DNA from: Streptomyces sp. cg36
GTDB lineage: Bacteria > Actinomycetota > Actinomycetes > Streptomycetales > Streptomycetaceae
DNA: 64,000 nucleotides
Reading direction: 5' to 3'
Assembly: GCF_041080675.1 (NCBI RefSeq)
Contig: NZ_CP163520.1
Location: 1,736,001 to 1,800,000 of the forward strand
The translations under genes and the position numbers were made by a program. This document shows, piece after piece, positions 34,178 through 42,723 of the stretch. Within the stretch, counting starts at the first letter, position 1. Each line of letters begins with the position of its first letter. The notes under the pieces were generated by a model. The model had not been told where the DNA came from, made no database searches, and saw only the letters and a program-made list of their open reading frames with translations.

Positions 34178-35152
34178 GTGCTGGGAGCGATAGGTCTCGA
34201 CGAGACGCAGGAGTCGGCGTACCGGACGCTGGTCGCGCTGGGCGCGGCGGAGGTCGCGGACCTGGCGCACCGGCTCGCCCTGCCCGAGAACGACACGGAG
34301 CGCGCGCTGCGGCGCCTGGAGCGCCAGGGCCTGGCCGCCCAGTCCTCGGCCCGCACCGGCCGGTGGGTGGCGGCGCCGCCCGGGGTGGCGCTCGGCGCCC
34401 TGCTCACCCAGCAGCGCCACGAGCTGGAGCAGGCCGAGCTGGCGGCGGCGCTGCTGGCCGAGGAGTACCGGGCGGAGGCCACCGAGCCCGCCGTGCACGA
34501 CCTGGTCGAGGTGGTGACCGGCGCCTCCGCGGTCGCCCACCGCTTCCACCAGCTCCAGCTGGGCGCGGCCGAGGAGGTGTGCGCCCTGGTCACCGGCAAC
34601 CCGGTCGCGGTGACCGGCATGGACAACGAGTCCGAGGAGCGCGCCGCGACCCGGGGCGTGGCCTACCGGGTGGTGATCGAGCGCGAGGTGCTGGCCCTGC
34701 CCGCCGGGCTGACCGAGGTGACGGCGGCGCTGGGCCGCGACGAGCAGGTGCGCACGGTCGACCGGGTGCCGACCAAGCTGGTGGTGGCCGACCGCAGCCT
34801 GGCGATGGTGCCGCTGACCGGCCGGGACGCGGAGCCCGCCGCGCTGGTGGTGCACGCCAGCGGGCTGCTGGAGTCGCTGATGGGCCTCTTCGAGGCGGTG
34901 TGGCGGGACGCGCTGCCGCTGCGGCTCGCGGGCACGGCCGTACGGACGGAGTCGGCCGGCCCGGACGCCACCGACCTGGAGATCCTGTCGCTGCTGCTGG
35001 CCGGGATGACGGACGCGAGCGTGGCCAAGCAGCTGGAGCTGGGGCTGCGGACCGTGCAGCGCCGGGTGAAGGGCCTGATGGAGCTGACCGGCGTCACGAC
35101 CCGGCTCCAGCTGGGCTGGCACGCGTACGAGCGGGGCTGGGTGGCGCGGTAG
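34178..35152 (+). CDS. TrmB-like/LuxR-type transcriptional regulator
   Basis: This 324-residue protein has an N-terminal TrmB-type winged helix (LDETQESAYRTLVALGAAEV, ALRRLERQGL), a middle sensor-like domain, and a C-terminal LuxR-type helix-turn-helix (ATDLEILSLLLAGMTDASVA, LGLRTVQRRVKGLMELTG). Streptomyces has many such regulators next to secreted hydrolases. It is divergent from the subtilase gene across a 206-base gap. The GTG at 34178 is chosen because the protein then begins right at the winged helix, with GAGGGG about 9 nt upstream; an upstream ATG at 34112 is less likely. Confidence 0.82.
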   Translation: MLGAIGLDETQESAYRTLVALGAAEVADLAHRLALPENDTERALRRLERQGLAAQSSARTGRWVAAPPGVALGALLTQQRHELEQAELAAALLAEEYRAEATEPAVHDLVEVVTGASAVAHRFHQLQLGAAEEVCALVTGNPVAVTGMDNESEERAATRGVAYRVVIEREVLALPAGLTEVTAALGRDEQVRTVDRVPTKLVVADRSLAMVPLTGRDAEPAALVVHASGLLESLMGLFEAVWRDALPLRLAGTAVRTESAGPDATDLEILSLLLAGMTDASVAKQLELGLRTVQRRVKGLMELTGVTTRLQLGWHAYERGWVAR

Positions 35153-35180
35153 GAGTGCCGGGCGGGGCGCACGGTCCTGC

Positions 35181-35197
35181 GGAAACGTTCCGTTTCC
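35181..35197. promoter_or_regulatory. Perfect palindrome GGAAACGTTCCGTTTCC, candidate operator
   Basis: The 7-base arms GGAAACG and CGTTTCC flank TTC. The site lies 15 bases before the GTG of the DUF456 gene and 28 bases after the previous stop. It resembles TetR-family operators, and a repressor bound here would block the start region of the DUF456 transcript. A hairpin role is possible but there is no T-run. Confidence 0.5.
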
Positions 35198-35211
35198 GGC
35201 ACGCTGGGCGA

Positions 35212-35694
35212 GTGGGCGTGTGGCAGCTCCTAGAGGTGGGCCTGGTGATGCTGCTCGGCCTCCTCGGCGTACTGGTGCCCGGGGTGCCGGGGCAGGCGAT
35301 CGTGTGGGCCGCGGTGGCGTGGTGGGCCCTGACCGACACCACCGGCGCCGCCTGGGCGGTGCTGGCCGGGGCGACCGGGCTGCTGCTGCTCGGCCAGTCC
35401 CTGAAGCTGGTGCTGCCGCCCCGGCGCCTCAAGGAGGCGGGCGTGCCCGGCCGCGCGCTGCTGACCGGCGGGGCCGCGGCGATCGCCGGGTTCTTCCTGC
35501 TGCCGGTCGTCGGCGGGGTCGCGGGGTTCCTGGGCGGGCTTTACGGCGCGGAGCGCGCCCGGCTCGGCAGCCACGGCGCGGCCTGGACGGCGACGCGCAC
35601 GGCCCTGCGGGCGGGCGGGTACTCGGTGCTGGCGGAGCTGTTCTCGTGCCTGCTGGTGGTGGGGACCTGGGTGGGCGTGGTGGTGGCGGGGTGA
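35212..35694 (+). CDS. DUF456 domain membrane protein
   Basis: The 160-residue protein consists of about four hydrophobic segments with glycine-rich loops (LVMLLGLLGVLVPGVPGQAIVW; FLLPVVGGVAGFLGGLYGAERA), matching the DUF456 family of small integral membrane proteins of unknown function. Start GTG at 35212 or 35218. A perfect palindrome immediately upstream suggests single-gene regulation. Confidence 0.75.
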   Translation: MGVWQLLEVGLVMLLGLLGVLVPGVPGQAIVWAAVAWWALTDTTGAAWAVLAGATGLLLLGQSLKLVLPPRRLKEAGVPGRALLTGGAAAIAGFFLLPVVGGVAGFLGGLYGAERARLGSHGAAWTATRTALRAGGYSVLAELFSCLLVVGTWVGVVVAG

Positions 35695-35825
35695 GGGCCG
35701 CGCCCCACCCCGCCGTTCGCCCGGATGCCGTCCGCTGCCCGTCCCGGGACGGGGGCCGGTGGTCCGGGGCGGACGGGGGCCGCGAGGCGGTGTTCTCGCG
35801 CTGCGGCGCGTGTGAGGCTGGGGCC

Positions 35826-36236
35826 ATGAGCGAATTCAGCGCGGCCGAGCGCGCCTACCTCACCACCCAGCGGCTGGGGCGGCTCGCCACCGTGGACCCC
35901 AAGGGCCAGCCGCAGGCGAACCCGGTCGGGTTCTTCCCGCAGGAGGACGGCACCCTCCTGATCGGCGGACACGCCCTGGGAACGACCAAGAAGTGGCGCA
36001 ACCTGCTGGCCAACCCGAGGGTCGCGCTGGTCGTGGACGACGTGGTGAGCGTACGGCCCTGGCAGGTGCGCGGCGTCGAGATCCGCGGCGAGGCCGAGCT
36101 GCTCACCGGGCCGCACGAGCTGGGCCCGCACTTCAGCGAGGAGCTGATCCGCATCCACCCGCGCAAGATCCACAGCTGGGGTCTTGAGGGGGCCCTTCCC
36201 CAGCCCCCGGGCGGCGGCGCCCGGACCCTGCCCTAG
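35826..36236 (+). CDS. PPOX-class F420/FMN-dependent oxidoreductase
   Basis: The 136-residue split-barrel protein is of the pyridoxamine-phosphate-oxidase-like family: LTTQRLGRLATVDPKGQPQA near the start, then KKWRNLLANPRVALVVDD, typical of PPOX-class F420-dependent members. It probably reduces or binds a small molecule with F420H2 or FMN. Substrate unknown. Its stop codon overlaps the stop of the convergent MarR gene by four bases. Confidence 0.85.
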   Translation: MSEFSAAERAYLTTQRLGRLATVDPKGQPQANPVGFFPQEDGTLLIGGHALGTTKKWRNLLANPRVALVVDDVVSVRPWQVRGVEIRGEAELLTGPHELGPHFSEELIRIHPRKIHSWGLEGALPQPPGGGARTLP

Positions 36237-36688
36237 ACCCGGCCGACCGGGTCCGTGCCGTCCGGGGCCGTCTCGGCCAGGCGGCGCAGGAGCGGGCCGA
36301 GCGCGACCACCGCGCGTGCCTCCTCGTCGGCGAGGGCGCCCAGCCGCCAGGCCAGTACCTCGGCCTCGGCGCGGGCGGCCTCCACCAGCGCCCGTACGCC
36401 CTTCTCGGTGAGCACGATCCGGGAGGCCCGGCCGTCCGTGGGGTCCGGCTCGCGCAGCACCAGTCCGGCCGCCGCCAGCCCCGTGACGGCGGCCGTGGCG
36501 GTCGGCTGGGAGCACGGCACCCGGGCCGCGAGCGCCCCGATCCGGGCGGGCCCGCTCTCGGCGAGCAGCGAGAGCAGCACGATCTGGGTGGGCTGGATGC
36601 CGTCGGCGGGGGCGGCCCGGCGCAGCCCGCGCAGCAACCGGTGGAGCGAGATCACGAGTTGCAGCGCCGCGTCGTCATCGATGATCAT
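36233..36688 (-). CDS. MarR family transcriptional regulator
   Basis: The 151-residue winged-helix protein is of MarR type: IQPTQIVLLSLLAESGPARIGALAARV, then PTATAAVTGLAAAGLVLREPDPTDGRASRIVLTEKG. It lies 32 bases downstream of the asparagine synthetase on the same strand, so the two may be cotranscribed. An AT-rich inverted repeat ahead of that gene (38606-38622) is a candidate binding site. Confidence 0.88.
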   Translation of the reverse strand: MIIDDDAALQLVISLHRLLRGLRRAAPADGIQPTQIVLLSLLAESGPARIGALAARVPCSQPTATAAVTGLAAAGLVLREPDPTDGRASRIVLTEKGVRALVEAARAEAEVLAWRLGALADEEARAVVALGPLLRRLAETAPDGTDPVGRV

Positions 36689-36720
36689 CGCCCGTCGCCG
36701 CCCCCCGCACCGGATTCCGT

Positions 36721-38562
36721 TCAGCCGAGCCTAACGGCCGGTGCGTAGATGTCGAACCAGAGCGCCAGGTCCAGCGCGTGCTCCAGGCCGCTGCGGGCGG
36801 CCGGGGTGGTCTGCGGAGCCGTGTGGTGCACCGCCGCCGAGAGCCGCCCGGGGTCCACGAGCTGGAAGACCGGGTGCCCGCGCCGGGCGAGCAACTCCTT
36901 TCCCTGCTGCTGGAGTTCGACGGCGTACTTGGGGTCCTGGGTGGCGGGGTAGGGGCTCTTCACCCGTTCGTACACCGAGGTGGGCAGCACGTCCGCGGTG
37001 GCCTCCCGCAGCAGGCTCTTCTCGCGCCCGTCGAACGACTTGAGCGACCAGGGCGCGTTGTACACGTACTCGACCAGCCGGTGGTCGCAGAACGGCACCC
37101 GCACCTCCAGGCCGACGGCCATGCTCGCGCGGTCCTTGCGGTCGAGCAGCATCCGGACGAAGCGGGTCAGGTGCAGATGGCTCATCACCCGCATCCGGCG
37201 CTCCGACTCGCCCTCCCCGTCGAGGTGTTCGATCGCGGCGACGGCCGTGTCGTAGCTGTCGCGGGTGAAGGACGGCAGGTCCAGCGCGTCGAGCACCTCG
37301 CGGCGCAGCACGGTGGTGCCGCTGCCGAAGTCCCGGTCGTGGCGGACCAGCCAGGGGAAGGTGCGGGCGGTGCGCGCCTCCTCGTCGAAGAACTGCCGGT
37401 AGCCGCCGAAGACCTCGTCGGCGGACTCGCCGGAGAGCGCGACCGTGGAGTGTTCGCGGACGGCCTGGAACAGCAGGTGCAGCGAGGTGTCCAGGTCGCC
37501 GAGCCCGGTGGGCACGTCGCGGGCGCGGATCACCCGGGCGCGCAGCTCCGGCGCGGCCAGGGCGTGCGGGTCGATGACGATGTCCCGGTGCCGGGTCCCG
37601 GCGCTGCGGGCCACGTCGTGGGCGTAGGGGCTGTCGGGGGTGGGGCGCAGCTCGTCGGCCACGAAGTTCTCGGTCCGGCCCGCGAAGTCGACGGAGAAGC
37701 TGCGCACCCGTTCGCCGGAGGCGGCCAGGCGCCGGGCGGCGAGCGCGGTGAGCGCCGAGGAGTCGAGCCCGCCGGAGAGCAGGACGCAGCGCGGCACGTC
37801 GGCGACGAGCTGGCGCCGCACGATGTCGTCGAGCAGCGACCGCACCCGCCGTACGGTGGCGGCACGGCCGTCGGGGTGCGGGCGGGTCTCCAGCCGCCAG
37901 TAGACGCGCCGGCGCGGGCCGCTCCGGTCGACGGTGACGACGGTGCCGGGCTCGACCTCCCGCATGCCGTCCCAGACGGCCCGGCCGGGGGTGCGGACGT
38001 TGACGAAGAGTTCGCGCAGTCCGTCGGGGCCGACCGAGCGGCGGGCCAGCGGGTTGGCGAGGATCGCCTTGGGTTCGGAGCCGAACAGCACGCCGTCGGG
38101 GGTCTCGTAGCAGTAGAGCGGCTTGACGCCCATGCGGTCGCGGATGAGGACGAGCCGCCGGCGGGGCGCGTCCCAGACGGCGAACGCGTACATGCCGTTG
38201 AGCCGCTCGGCGACGCCCTCGCCCCACTCCAGATAGCCGCGCAGGACGACCTCGGTGTCCGAGGCGGTGGTGAACCGGTGGCCCCGGGCGGCCAGTTCGT
38301 CGCGCAGCTCGGTGTAGTTGTACGCCTCCCCCGAGTACACCAGCACGACCTCGCCCCGGTCGGTGCGGGCGGTCATCGGCTGACGGCCGCCCGGCAGGTC
38401 GATGACGGCGAGTCTGCGGTGGCCGAGGGCGGCCGGTCCGGCGATCCAGGTCCCCCGGTCGTCGGGGCCCCGGCAGGCCATCGTCTCGGTCATCGCGTCC
38501 ACGGTGTCGCGCTCGGTCCGCAGGTCGCGGTCGAAGGAAATCCAGCCGGTGATGCCGCACAT
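36721..38562 (-). CDS. asnB: Asparagine synthetase (glutamine-hydrolysing)
   Basis: The 613-residue protein is of usual AsnB length. The N-terminal glutaminase domain uses Cys2 (MCGITGW) and the synthetase domain has the PP-loop LLSGGLDSSALTALAARRL (261-279). It makes Asn from Asp, Gln and ATP. In actinomycetes AsnB-like enzymes also amidate natural products or cell-wall precursors, so housekeeping Asn synthesis is likely but not certain. The ATG at 38562 follows AGGAGGAG with ideal spacing. Confidence 0.9.
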   Translation of the reverse strand: MCGITGWISFDRDLRTERDTVDAMTETMACRGPDDRGTWIAGPAALGHRRLAVIDLPGGRQPMTARTDRGEVVLVYSGEAYNYTELRDELAARGHRFTTASDTEVVLRGYLEWGEGVAERLNGMYAFAVWDAPRRRLVLIRDRMGVKPLYCYETPDGVLFGSEPKAILANPLARRSVGPDGLRELFVNVRTPGRAVWDGMREVEPGTVVTVDRSGPRRRVYWRLETRPHPDGRAATVRRVRSLLDDIVRRQLVADVPRCVLLSGGLDSSALTALAARRLAASGERVRSFSVDFAGRTENFVADELRPTPDSPYAHDVARSAGTRHRDIVIDPHALAAPELRARVIRARDVPTGLGDLDTSLHLLFQAVREHSTVALSGESADEVFGGYRQFFDEEARTARTFPWLVRHDRDFGSGTTVLRREVLDALDLPSFTRDSYDTAVAAIEHLDGEGESERRMRVMSHLHLTRFVRMLLDRKDRASMAVGLEVRVPFCDHRLVEYVYNAPWSLKSFDGREKSLLREATADVLPTSVYERVKSPYPATQDPKYAVELQQQGKELLARRGHPVFQLVDPGRLSAAVHHTAPQTTPAARSGLEHALDLALWFDIYAPAVRLG

Positions 38563-38605
38563 GCGCTCCTCCTGCTCCCGGCCGGGCGGACACCCCGGCC
38601 GATTA

Positions 38606-38622
38606 AGATGTATCGAGCATCT
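38606..38622. promoter_or_regulatory. Inverted repeat AGATGTATCGAGCATCT upstream of asnB
   Basis: The arms AGATG and CATCT flank 7 bases inside the most AT-rich patch of this interval, 44-60 bases upstream of asnB. It has the size of a MarR or PadR operator and could be bound by the MarR encoded downstream. Confidence 0.4.
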
Positions 38623-38708
38623 ATATTTGGAGCGTGCGCCCTCCGCCCCGGACGCGTCAAGGCGGCCGGGGCGCGGGAGGCCGTACGGGGGCGAATACCG
38701 GCCGCGGG

Positions 38709-39806
38709 TCAGGGACTGACCGCGAGCACCACGTATCCGGCGAAGAGCGCCAGGTGGACGCCGCCCTGCATCAGCGTGGCGCGGCCCGGCACGAAGGTCA
38801 GGATGCCCACGCCCACGGTGAGCGCGAGCAGCGTCATATGGCTGGCGCCGAGCCCCAGGACCAGCGGCCCCGAGAGCCAGACCGACGCCAGCGCCACCGC
38901 CGGGATGGTCAGGCCGATGCTCGCCATCGCCGAGCCGAGCGCCAGGTTCAGACTGGTCTGCACCCGGTCGCGGGCGGCGGCCCGGGAGGCGGCGATCGTC
39001 TCGGGCAGCAGCACCAGCAGCGCGATGACCACGCCGACCACCGAGGCGGGCAGCCCGGCGGCGGCCACCCCGCTCTCGATGGTCGGCGAGACGCCCTTGG
39101 CCAGACCCACCACCGCGACCAGCGCCACCCCGAGCAGCCCCACGCTGATCAGGGCGGTACGGGCGGACGGCGGATCGGCGTGCTCCTCCTCCAGCACCTC
39201 GCCCTGCTGGGTGACGGGCAGGAAGTAGTCGCGGTGGCGCACGGTCTGGGTGGTCACGAACAGCCCGTACAGCGCCACCGAGGCGAGCGCCGCGAAGACC
39301 AGCTGCGCGGTGGAGAACTCGGGGCCCGGCTTGCTGGTGGTGAAGGTCGGCAGGACCAGGCTGAGCCCGGCCAGCGTGGTGACCGTGGCGAAGGCGGCGC
39401 CGGTGCCCTCGGGGTTGAAGACGGCCAGTTTGCGCCGGAGCGCGCCGATCAGCAGACAGACGCCCACGATGCCGTTGCACGTGATCATCACGGCGGCGAA
39501 GACGGTGTCCCGGGCCAGCGTGGCGTTCTTCGCGCCGCCGTCCGACATCAGGGTGACGATCAGGGCCACCTCGATGATGGTCACCGCGACCGCGAGCACC
39601 AGCGAGCCGAACGGCTCCCCCACCCGGTGCGCCACCACCTCCGCGTGGTGCACCGCCGCGAGGACGGCGCCCGCCAGGAAGCACGAGACCAGCGCCACCA
39701 GGGCCGAGGGCAGCGAACGCCCCCAGGTGAACGCGAGCAGCACCACGGCGAGCGCCGGCACCCACGACGACCAGCGGTCCAGCGGCACCCGGGCGAGACG
39801 GCTCAT
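38709..39806 (-). CDS. chaA: Calcium:proton antiporter (CaCA family, ChaA-like)
   Basis: The 365-residue membrane protein has about 11 hydrophobic segments and the two alpha-repeat motifs of cation/H+ exchangers: GEPFGSLVLAVAVTIIEVAL (first) and LVLLPETIAASRAAARDRVQ with SLNLALGSAMASIG (second), each with the key acidic residue. It exports Ca2+ (and possibly Na+ or K+) in exchange for protons. It is followed by asnB after 146 bases. Confidence 0.9.
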   Translation of the reverse strand: MSRLARVPLDRWSSWVPALAVVLLAFTWGRSLPSALVALVSCFLAGAVLAAVHHAEVVAHRVGEPFGSLVLAVAVTIIEVALIVTLMSDGGAKNATLARDTVFAAVMITCNGIVGVCLLIGALRRKLAVFNPEGTGAAFATVTTLAGLSLVLPTFTTSKPGPEFSTAQLVFAALASVALYGLFVTTQTVRHRDYFLPVTQQGEVLEEEHADPPSARTALISVGLLGVALVAVVGLAKGVSPTIESGVAAAGLPASVVGVVIALLVLLPETIAASRAAARDRVQTSLNLALGSAMASIGLTIPAVALASVWLSGPLVLGLGASHMTLLALTVGVGILTFVPGRATLMQGGVHLALFAGYVVLAVSP

Positions 39807-39876
39807 GCTCCGACGTTCGCAGAGGGCGGGCCGGTCCGCCCGTCGGCCGACGCCGTCCGCGTGGCGGGGCCGCCCG

Positions 39877-41298
39877 TCACACCGCTCCGGCCGCCCGCAG
39901 GTGCCGGTGGGCGTACGAGCGCCAGGGGCGGTGCGCGCCGTCGTCGCCGCTCCCGGGGAAGCCCACGTCGGGCTCGCCCAGGGAGCGCGTCCGGATCACC
40001 GCGACGGTCTCGGCGGACAGGCCCGGCAGGGTGGCCAGGACCCGGGCGGCCTCCTCGCGGTCGGCGCCCGCGTCCAGCCGGAGCCGGCCCTCGGCGAGGG
40101 CGCCGGCCAGCGCGGACAGCGCCGGGTCCGGGTGGTCCGCGAGGGCCGCGGGCTCCGGGAAGAGATGGGTGAGCGCGCCGCAGGGCGCGTCCAGGCGCTT
40201 GCCGTACGCCTCGGCCAGCTCCCCCGCCGCCGCCCGGCCGACCAGCGCCCGTACCGCGTGCTCGTCGGGGTCGGCGGCGCCCGGCGAGCGCGTCCCGGGC
40301 CGCGCCGCGACCAGCGGGGCGAGCCGGGGGTCGGCGCCGAGGCGCTCGTCCACCGCGTACGGATCGGCGTCCAGGTCGAACAGCCGGCGCAGCCGCTGTA
40401 CGGCGGTGGTCAGATCGCGCAGGTCGGTGAGGTGCAGCCGGGCCTCCAGCCAGCCGCCCCGGGCCGCCTCGCGCGGGCGCGCCTCGTGGACGGCGGCGAT
40501 GCCCGAGCCGTACGGCAGGCGCAGGGTGCGGCGGTAGGTGCGCGCGCCGGGCTCGCCGGTGACCTCCTCGACGTGGGCGACGGCCTCGGCGGCGAGCAGG
40601 TCGAAGACCGGCTCCGCCGCGTACGGGCCCCGGTGGGCCAGGCGCAGCGGGATCCCGGCCGCGAAGGCGGCGGAGTCGCGGCCGGTGCGCGCCCCTGACT
40701 CCTCGCGCAGGGCGCTGGGGGTGCGGGCGTAGATCTGGCGGATGGTGTCGTTGAACTGGCGCACGCTCGCGAACCCGGCCGCGAACGCGATCTCGGTGAC
40801 CGGCAGTCCGGTCGTCTGGAGCAGCACCCGGGCGGTGTGGGCGCGCTGGGCGCGGGCGAGGGCGACCGGGCCCGCGCCGAGTTCGGCGGTGAGCTGGCGC
40901 TGCACCTGGCGGGTGCTGTAGCCCAGGCGGACCGCGAGCCCGGGCACGCCCTCGCGGTCGACGACGCCGTCGCCGATGAGCCGCACGGCGCGGCCCACCA
41001 CGTCGGCCCGCACGTTCCACTCCGCCGAGCCCGGCACCGCGTCCGGGCGGCAGCGGCGGCAGGCGCGGAAGCCGTGGCCCTGGGCGGCGGCGGCCGTGGG
41101 GAAGAAGCGGACGTTGCGGCGCTTGGGCGTGACGGCCGGGCAGCTCGGGCGGCAGTAGATGCCGGTGGTGGCGACGGCGAAGAAGAACTCGCCGTCGAAC
41201 CGGGCGTCCCGGCTGCTGACCGCCTCGTAGCGGGTCTCGTCGGCGCGGTCGAGGACGTCCGCGTCCTCGTGCGCACCGGCCGTTTCGTGGTGCCTCAT
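39877..41298 (-). CDS. Ada-type methyl-accepting regulator fused to AlkA-type glycosylase
   Basis: The 473-residue fusion comprises an Ada zinc domain with Cys49, Cys53, Cys80 and Cys83 (GIYCRPSC; ACRRCRP), where Cys49 would accept methyl groups from phosphotriesters. An AraC-type helix-turn-helix follows (LAVRLGYSTRQVQRQLTAEL, FASVRQFNDTIRQIY), then an AlkA N-terminal domain and HhH glycosylase domain (LPGLSAETVAVIRTRSLGEPD). It should sense and repair alkylated DNA. The C-terminal part after the HhH loop is short: only about 12 residues separate the PDVGFPGSGD loop from the RPWRSYA segment, about 20 fewer than I expect, so glycosylase activity is uncertain. Confidence 0.88.
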   Translation of the reverse strand: MRHHETAGAHEDADVLDRADETRYEAVSSRDARFDGEFFFAVATTGIYCRPSCPAVTPKRRNVRFFPTAAAAQGHGFRACRRCRPDAVPGSAEWNVRADVVGRAVRLIGDGVVDREGVPGLAVRLGYSTRQVQRQLTAELGAGPVALARAQRAHTARVLLQTTGLPVTEIAFAAGFASVRQFNDTIRQIYARTPSALREESGARTGRDSAAFAAGIPLRLAHRGPYAAEPVFDLLAAEAVAHVEEVTGEPGARTYRRTLRLPYGSGIAAVHEARPREAARGGWLEARLHLTDLRDLTTAVQRLRRLFDLDADPYAVDERLGADPRLAPLVAARPGTRSPGAADPDEHAVRALVGRAAAGELAEAYGKRLDAPCGALTHLFPEPAALADHPDPALSALAGALAEGRLRLDAGADREEAARVLATLPGLSAETVAVIRTRSLGEPDVGFPGSGDDGAHRPWRSYAHRHLRAAGAV

Positions 41299-41341
41299 GC
41301 GTTCAGTGTGCGCGCGGGGACGCGGCCCGGCTGGCGGGATT

Positions 41342-41370
41342 CGGACACGGCGCTGGATGCGCCGTGTCCG
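41342..41370 (-). terminator. Strong hairpin terminator after rsgA
   Basis: CGGACACGGCGC, loop TGGAT, GCGCCGTGTCCG: a perfect 12-bp stem 32 bases past the rsgA stop on the minus strand. Confidence 0.75.
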
Positions 41371-41401
41371 AGCCCCGTCCGGGCGCCCGCGCGCGGCCCG
41401 C

Positions 41402-42502
41402 TCAGCGGGTGCGGCCCTTGGCGGCCATGTTCATCCGGCCCTCGGCCGACTTCAGGCGCCAGTCGCGGCGGATCTCGTTGCGCAGCCGGGCGTCCGTCTT
41501 GGCGACGATCCGCCGGTTCTCGCGGAGCAGCTTGCGGAAGCTCTCCAGGCGCCGCTCGGGCAGCGAGCCGTCCTCGATCGCGGCGAGCACCGCGCACCCC
41601 GGCTCCGCCTCGTGGGCGCAGTCGTGGAAGCGGCAGTCGGCGGCGAGGTCCTCGATCTCGGCGAAGACCTGCCCGACGCCCGTCTCGGCGTCCCACAGGC
41701 CCACGCCGCGCAGCCCCGGGGTGTCGATGAGGACGCCCCCGCCGGGCAGCACCAGCAGGTTGCGGGTGGTGGTGGTGTGGCGGCCCTTGCCGTCGACGTC
41801 CCGGATGGTCTGCACCTCCATCACGTCCGCGCCGAGCAGGGCGTTGGCGAGGGTGGACTTGCCCGCGCCGGACTGGCCGAGCAGCACGCTGGTGCCGTCC
41901 GAGACGACCGCCCGCAGCACTTCGACGCCGTCGCCGGTCGCCGAGCTGACGGGCAGCACCTGGACGCCGGGCGCGGCGCCCGCCACGTCCTCGACGAGGT
42001 AGGAGAGCCCCACCGGGTCGGGGACCAGGTCGGCCTTGGTGAGGACGACGAGCGGCTGGGCGCCCGACTCCCACGCCAGGGCCAGGAACCGCTCGATCCG
42101 CCCGAGGTCGAGCTCGGCCGCGAGCGAGACCGCGATGATCGCGTGGTCCACGTTGGCCGCGAGGATCTGCCCCTCGGACCGGTTGGAGGAGGTGTTGCGG
42201 ACGAAGGCGGTGCGGCGCGGCAGGTACGCGCGGACGAACTGCGGATCGCCCGCGGGGTCGACGGCGGCCCAGTCGCCGGTGCACAGGACCCGCATCGGGT
42301 CGTGCGGGGTGACGAAGGCCGTGTCGGCGCGGACCGGGCCCTCGGCGGTGGCCAGGTCGCACTGGCCCCGGTCGACCCGGACGACCCGGCCGGGCAGCAG
42401 GCCCCGGTCGGCGTAGGAGGTGAACGCCGCGGCCCAGTCGTCGTCCCAGCCGTAGGGGGCGAGGGCGTGCGAGAGCGACCGCGGGAAAGCGGAGGAAGAC
42501 AA
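41402..42502 (-). CDS. rsgA: RsgA ribosome small-subunit-dependent GTPase
   Basis: The 366-residue protein has an N-terminal OB fold, then a circularly permuted GTPase with order G4 TKAD (155-158), G1 GQSGAGKST (209-217), G3 DTPG (260-263), and a C-terminal zinc knuckle Cys290, Cys295, His297, Cys303. It acts late in 30S ribosome assembly. The order of motifs is diagnostic of RsgA. A 23-codon ORF with a strong ribosome site lies 42 bases upstream in the same direction. Confidence 0.92.
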   Translation of the reverse strand: MSSSAFPRSLSHALAPYGWDDDWAAAFTSYADRGLLPGRVVRVDRGQCDLATAEGPVRADTAFVTPHDPMRVLCTGDWAAVDPAGDPQFVRAYLPRRTAFVRNTSSNRSEGQILAANVDHAIIAVSLAAELDLGRIERFLALAWESGAQPLVVLTKADLVPDPVGLSYLVEDVAGAAPGVQVLPVSSATGDGVEVLRAVVSDGTSVLLGQSGAGKSTLANALLGADVMEVQTIRDVDGKGRHTTTTRNLLVLPGGGVLIDTPGLRGVGLWDAETGVGQVFAEIEDLAADCRFHDCAHEAEPGCAVLAAIEDGSLPERRLESFRKLLRENRRIVAKTDARLRNEIRRDWRLKSAEGRMNMAAKGRTR

Positions 42503-42544
42503 GGGGAGACCCTTCGAAGGGTGGCCCCGGCGGTGCGAAAGGGT

Positions 42545-42616
42545 TCAGCCGGCGGCCACGGGTGTGGAGGTGACGCACTTCTGGATGAGGGCAGCGCCCA
42601 TCGCCGTGACAGCCAT
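42545..42616 (-). CDS. Short upstream ORF (23 residues) before rsgA
   Basis: ATG at 42616 is preceded by GGGAGG with ideal 8-nt spacing, and the frame runs 23 codons to TGA. The peptide starts MAVTAMGAALIQKC and ends TPVAAG, with one central Cys next to a Thr-Ser-Thr run. The ribosome site is one of the best in the window, which argues for translation. It could be a leader peptide controlling rsgA or an independent small protein. No processing enzymes are nearby to support a RiPP precursor. Confidence 0.45.
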   Translation of the reverse strand: MAVTAMGAALIQKCVTSTPVAAG

Positions 42617-42723
42617 TGGTCACACCTCCCGTGTCGGGTCCATCGCCGGGCACGACGGCCAACGGCCGCCGTACGGAACGCGGTCACCATAACGAAGGCG
42701 CCCGGACCCGGCCAACAGGTTTT

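Noticed and set aside
30312..34193. 1293-codon plus-strand ORF opposite the subtilase
   Set aside because: Antisense shadow; the minus-strand frame has a signal peptide and full catalytic triad.
42545..42616. RiPP precursor interpretation of the short ORF
   Set aside because: No lanthipeptide, lasso or other maturation enzyme is nearby and the leader is too short for known classes.
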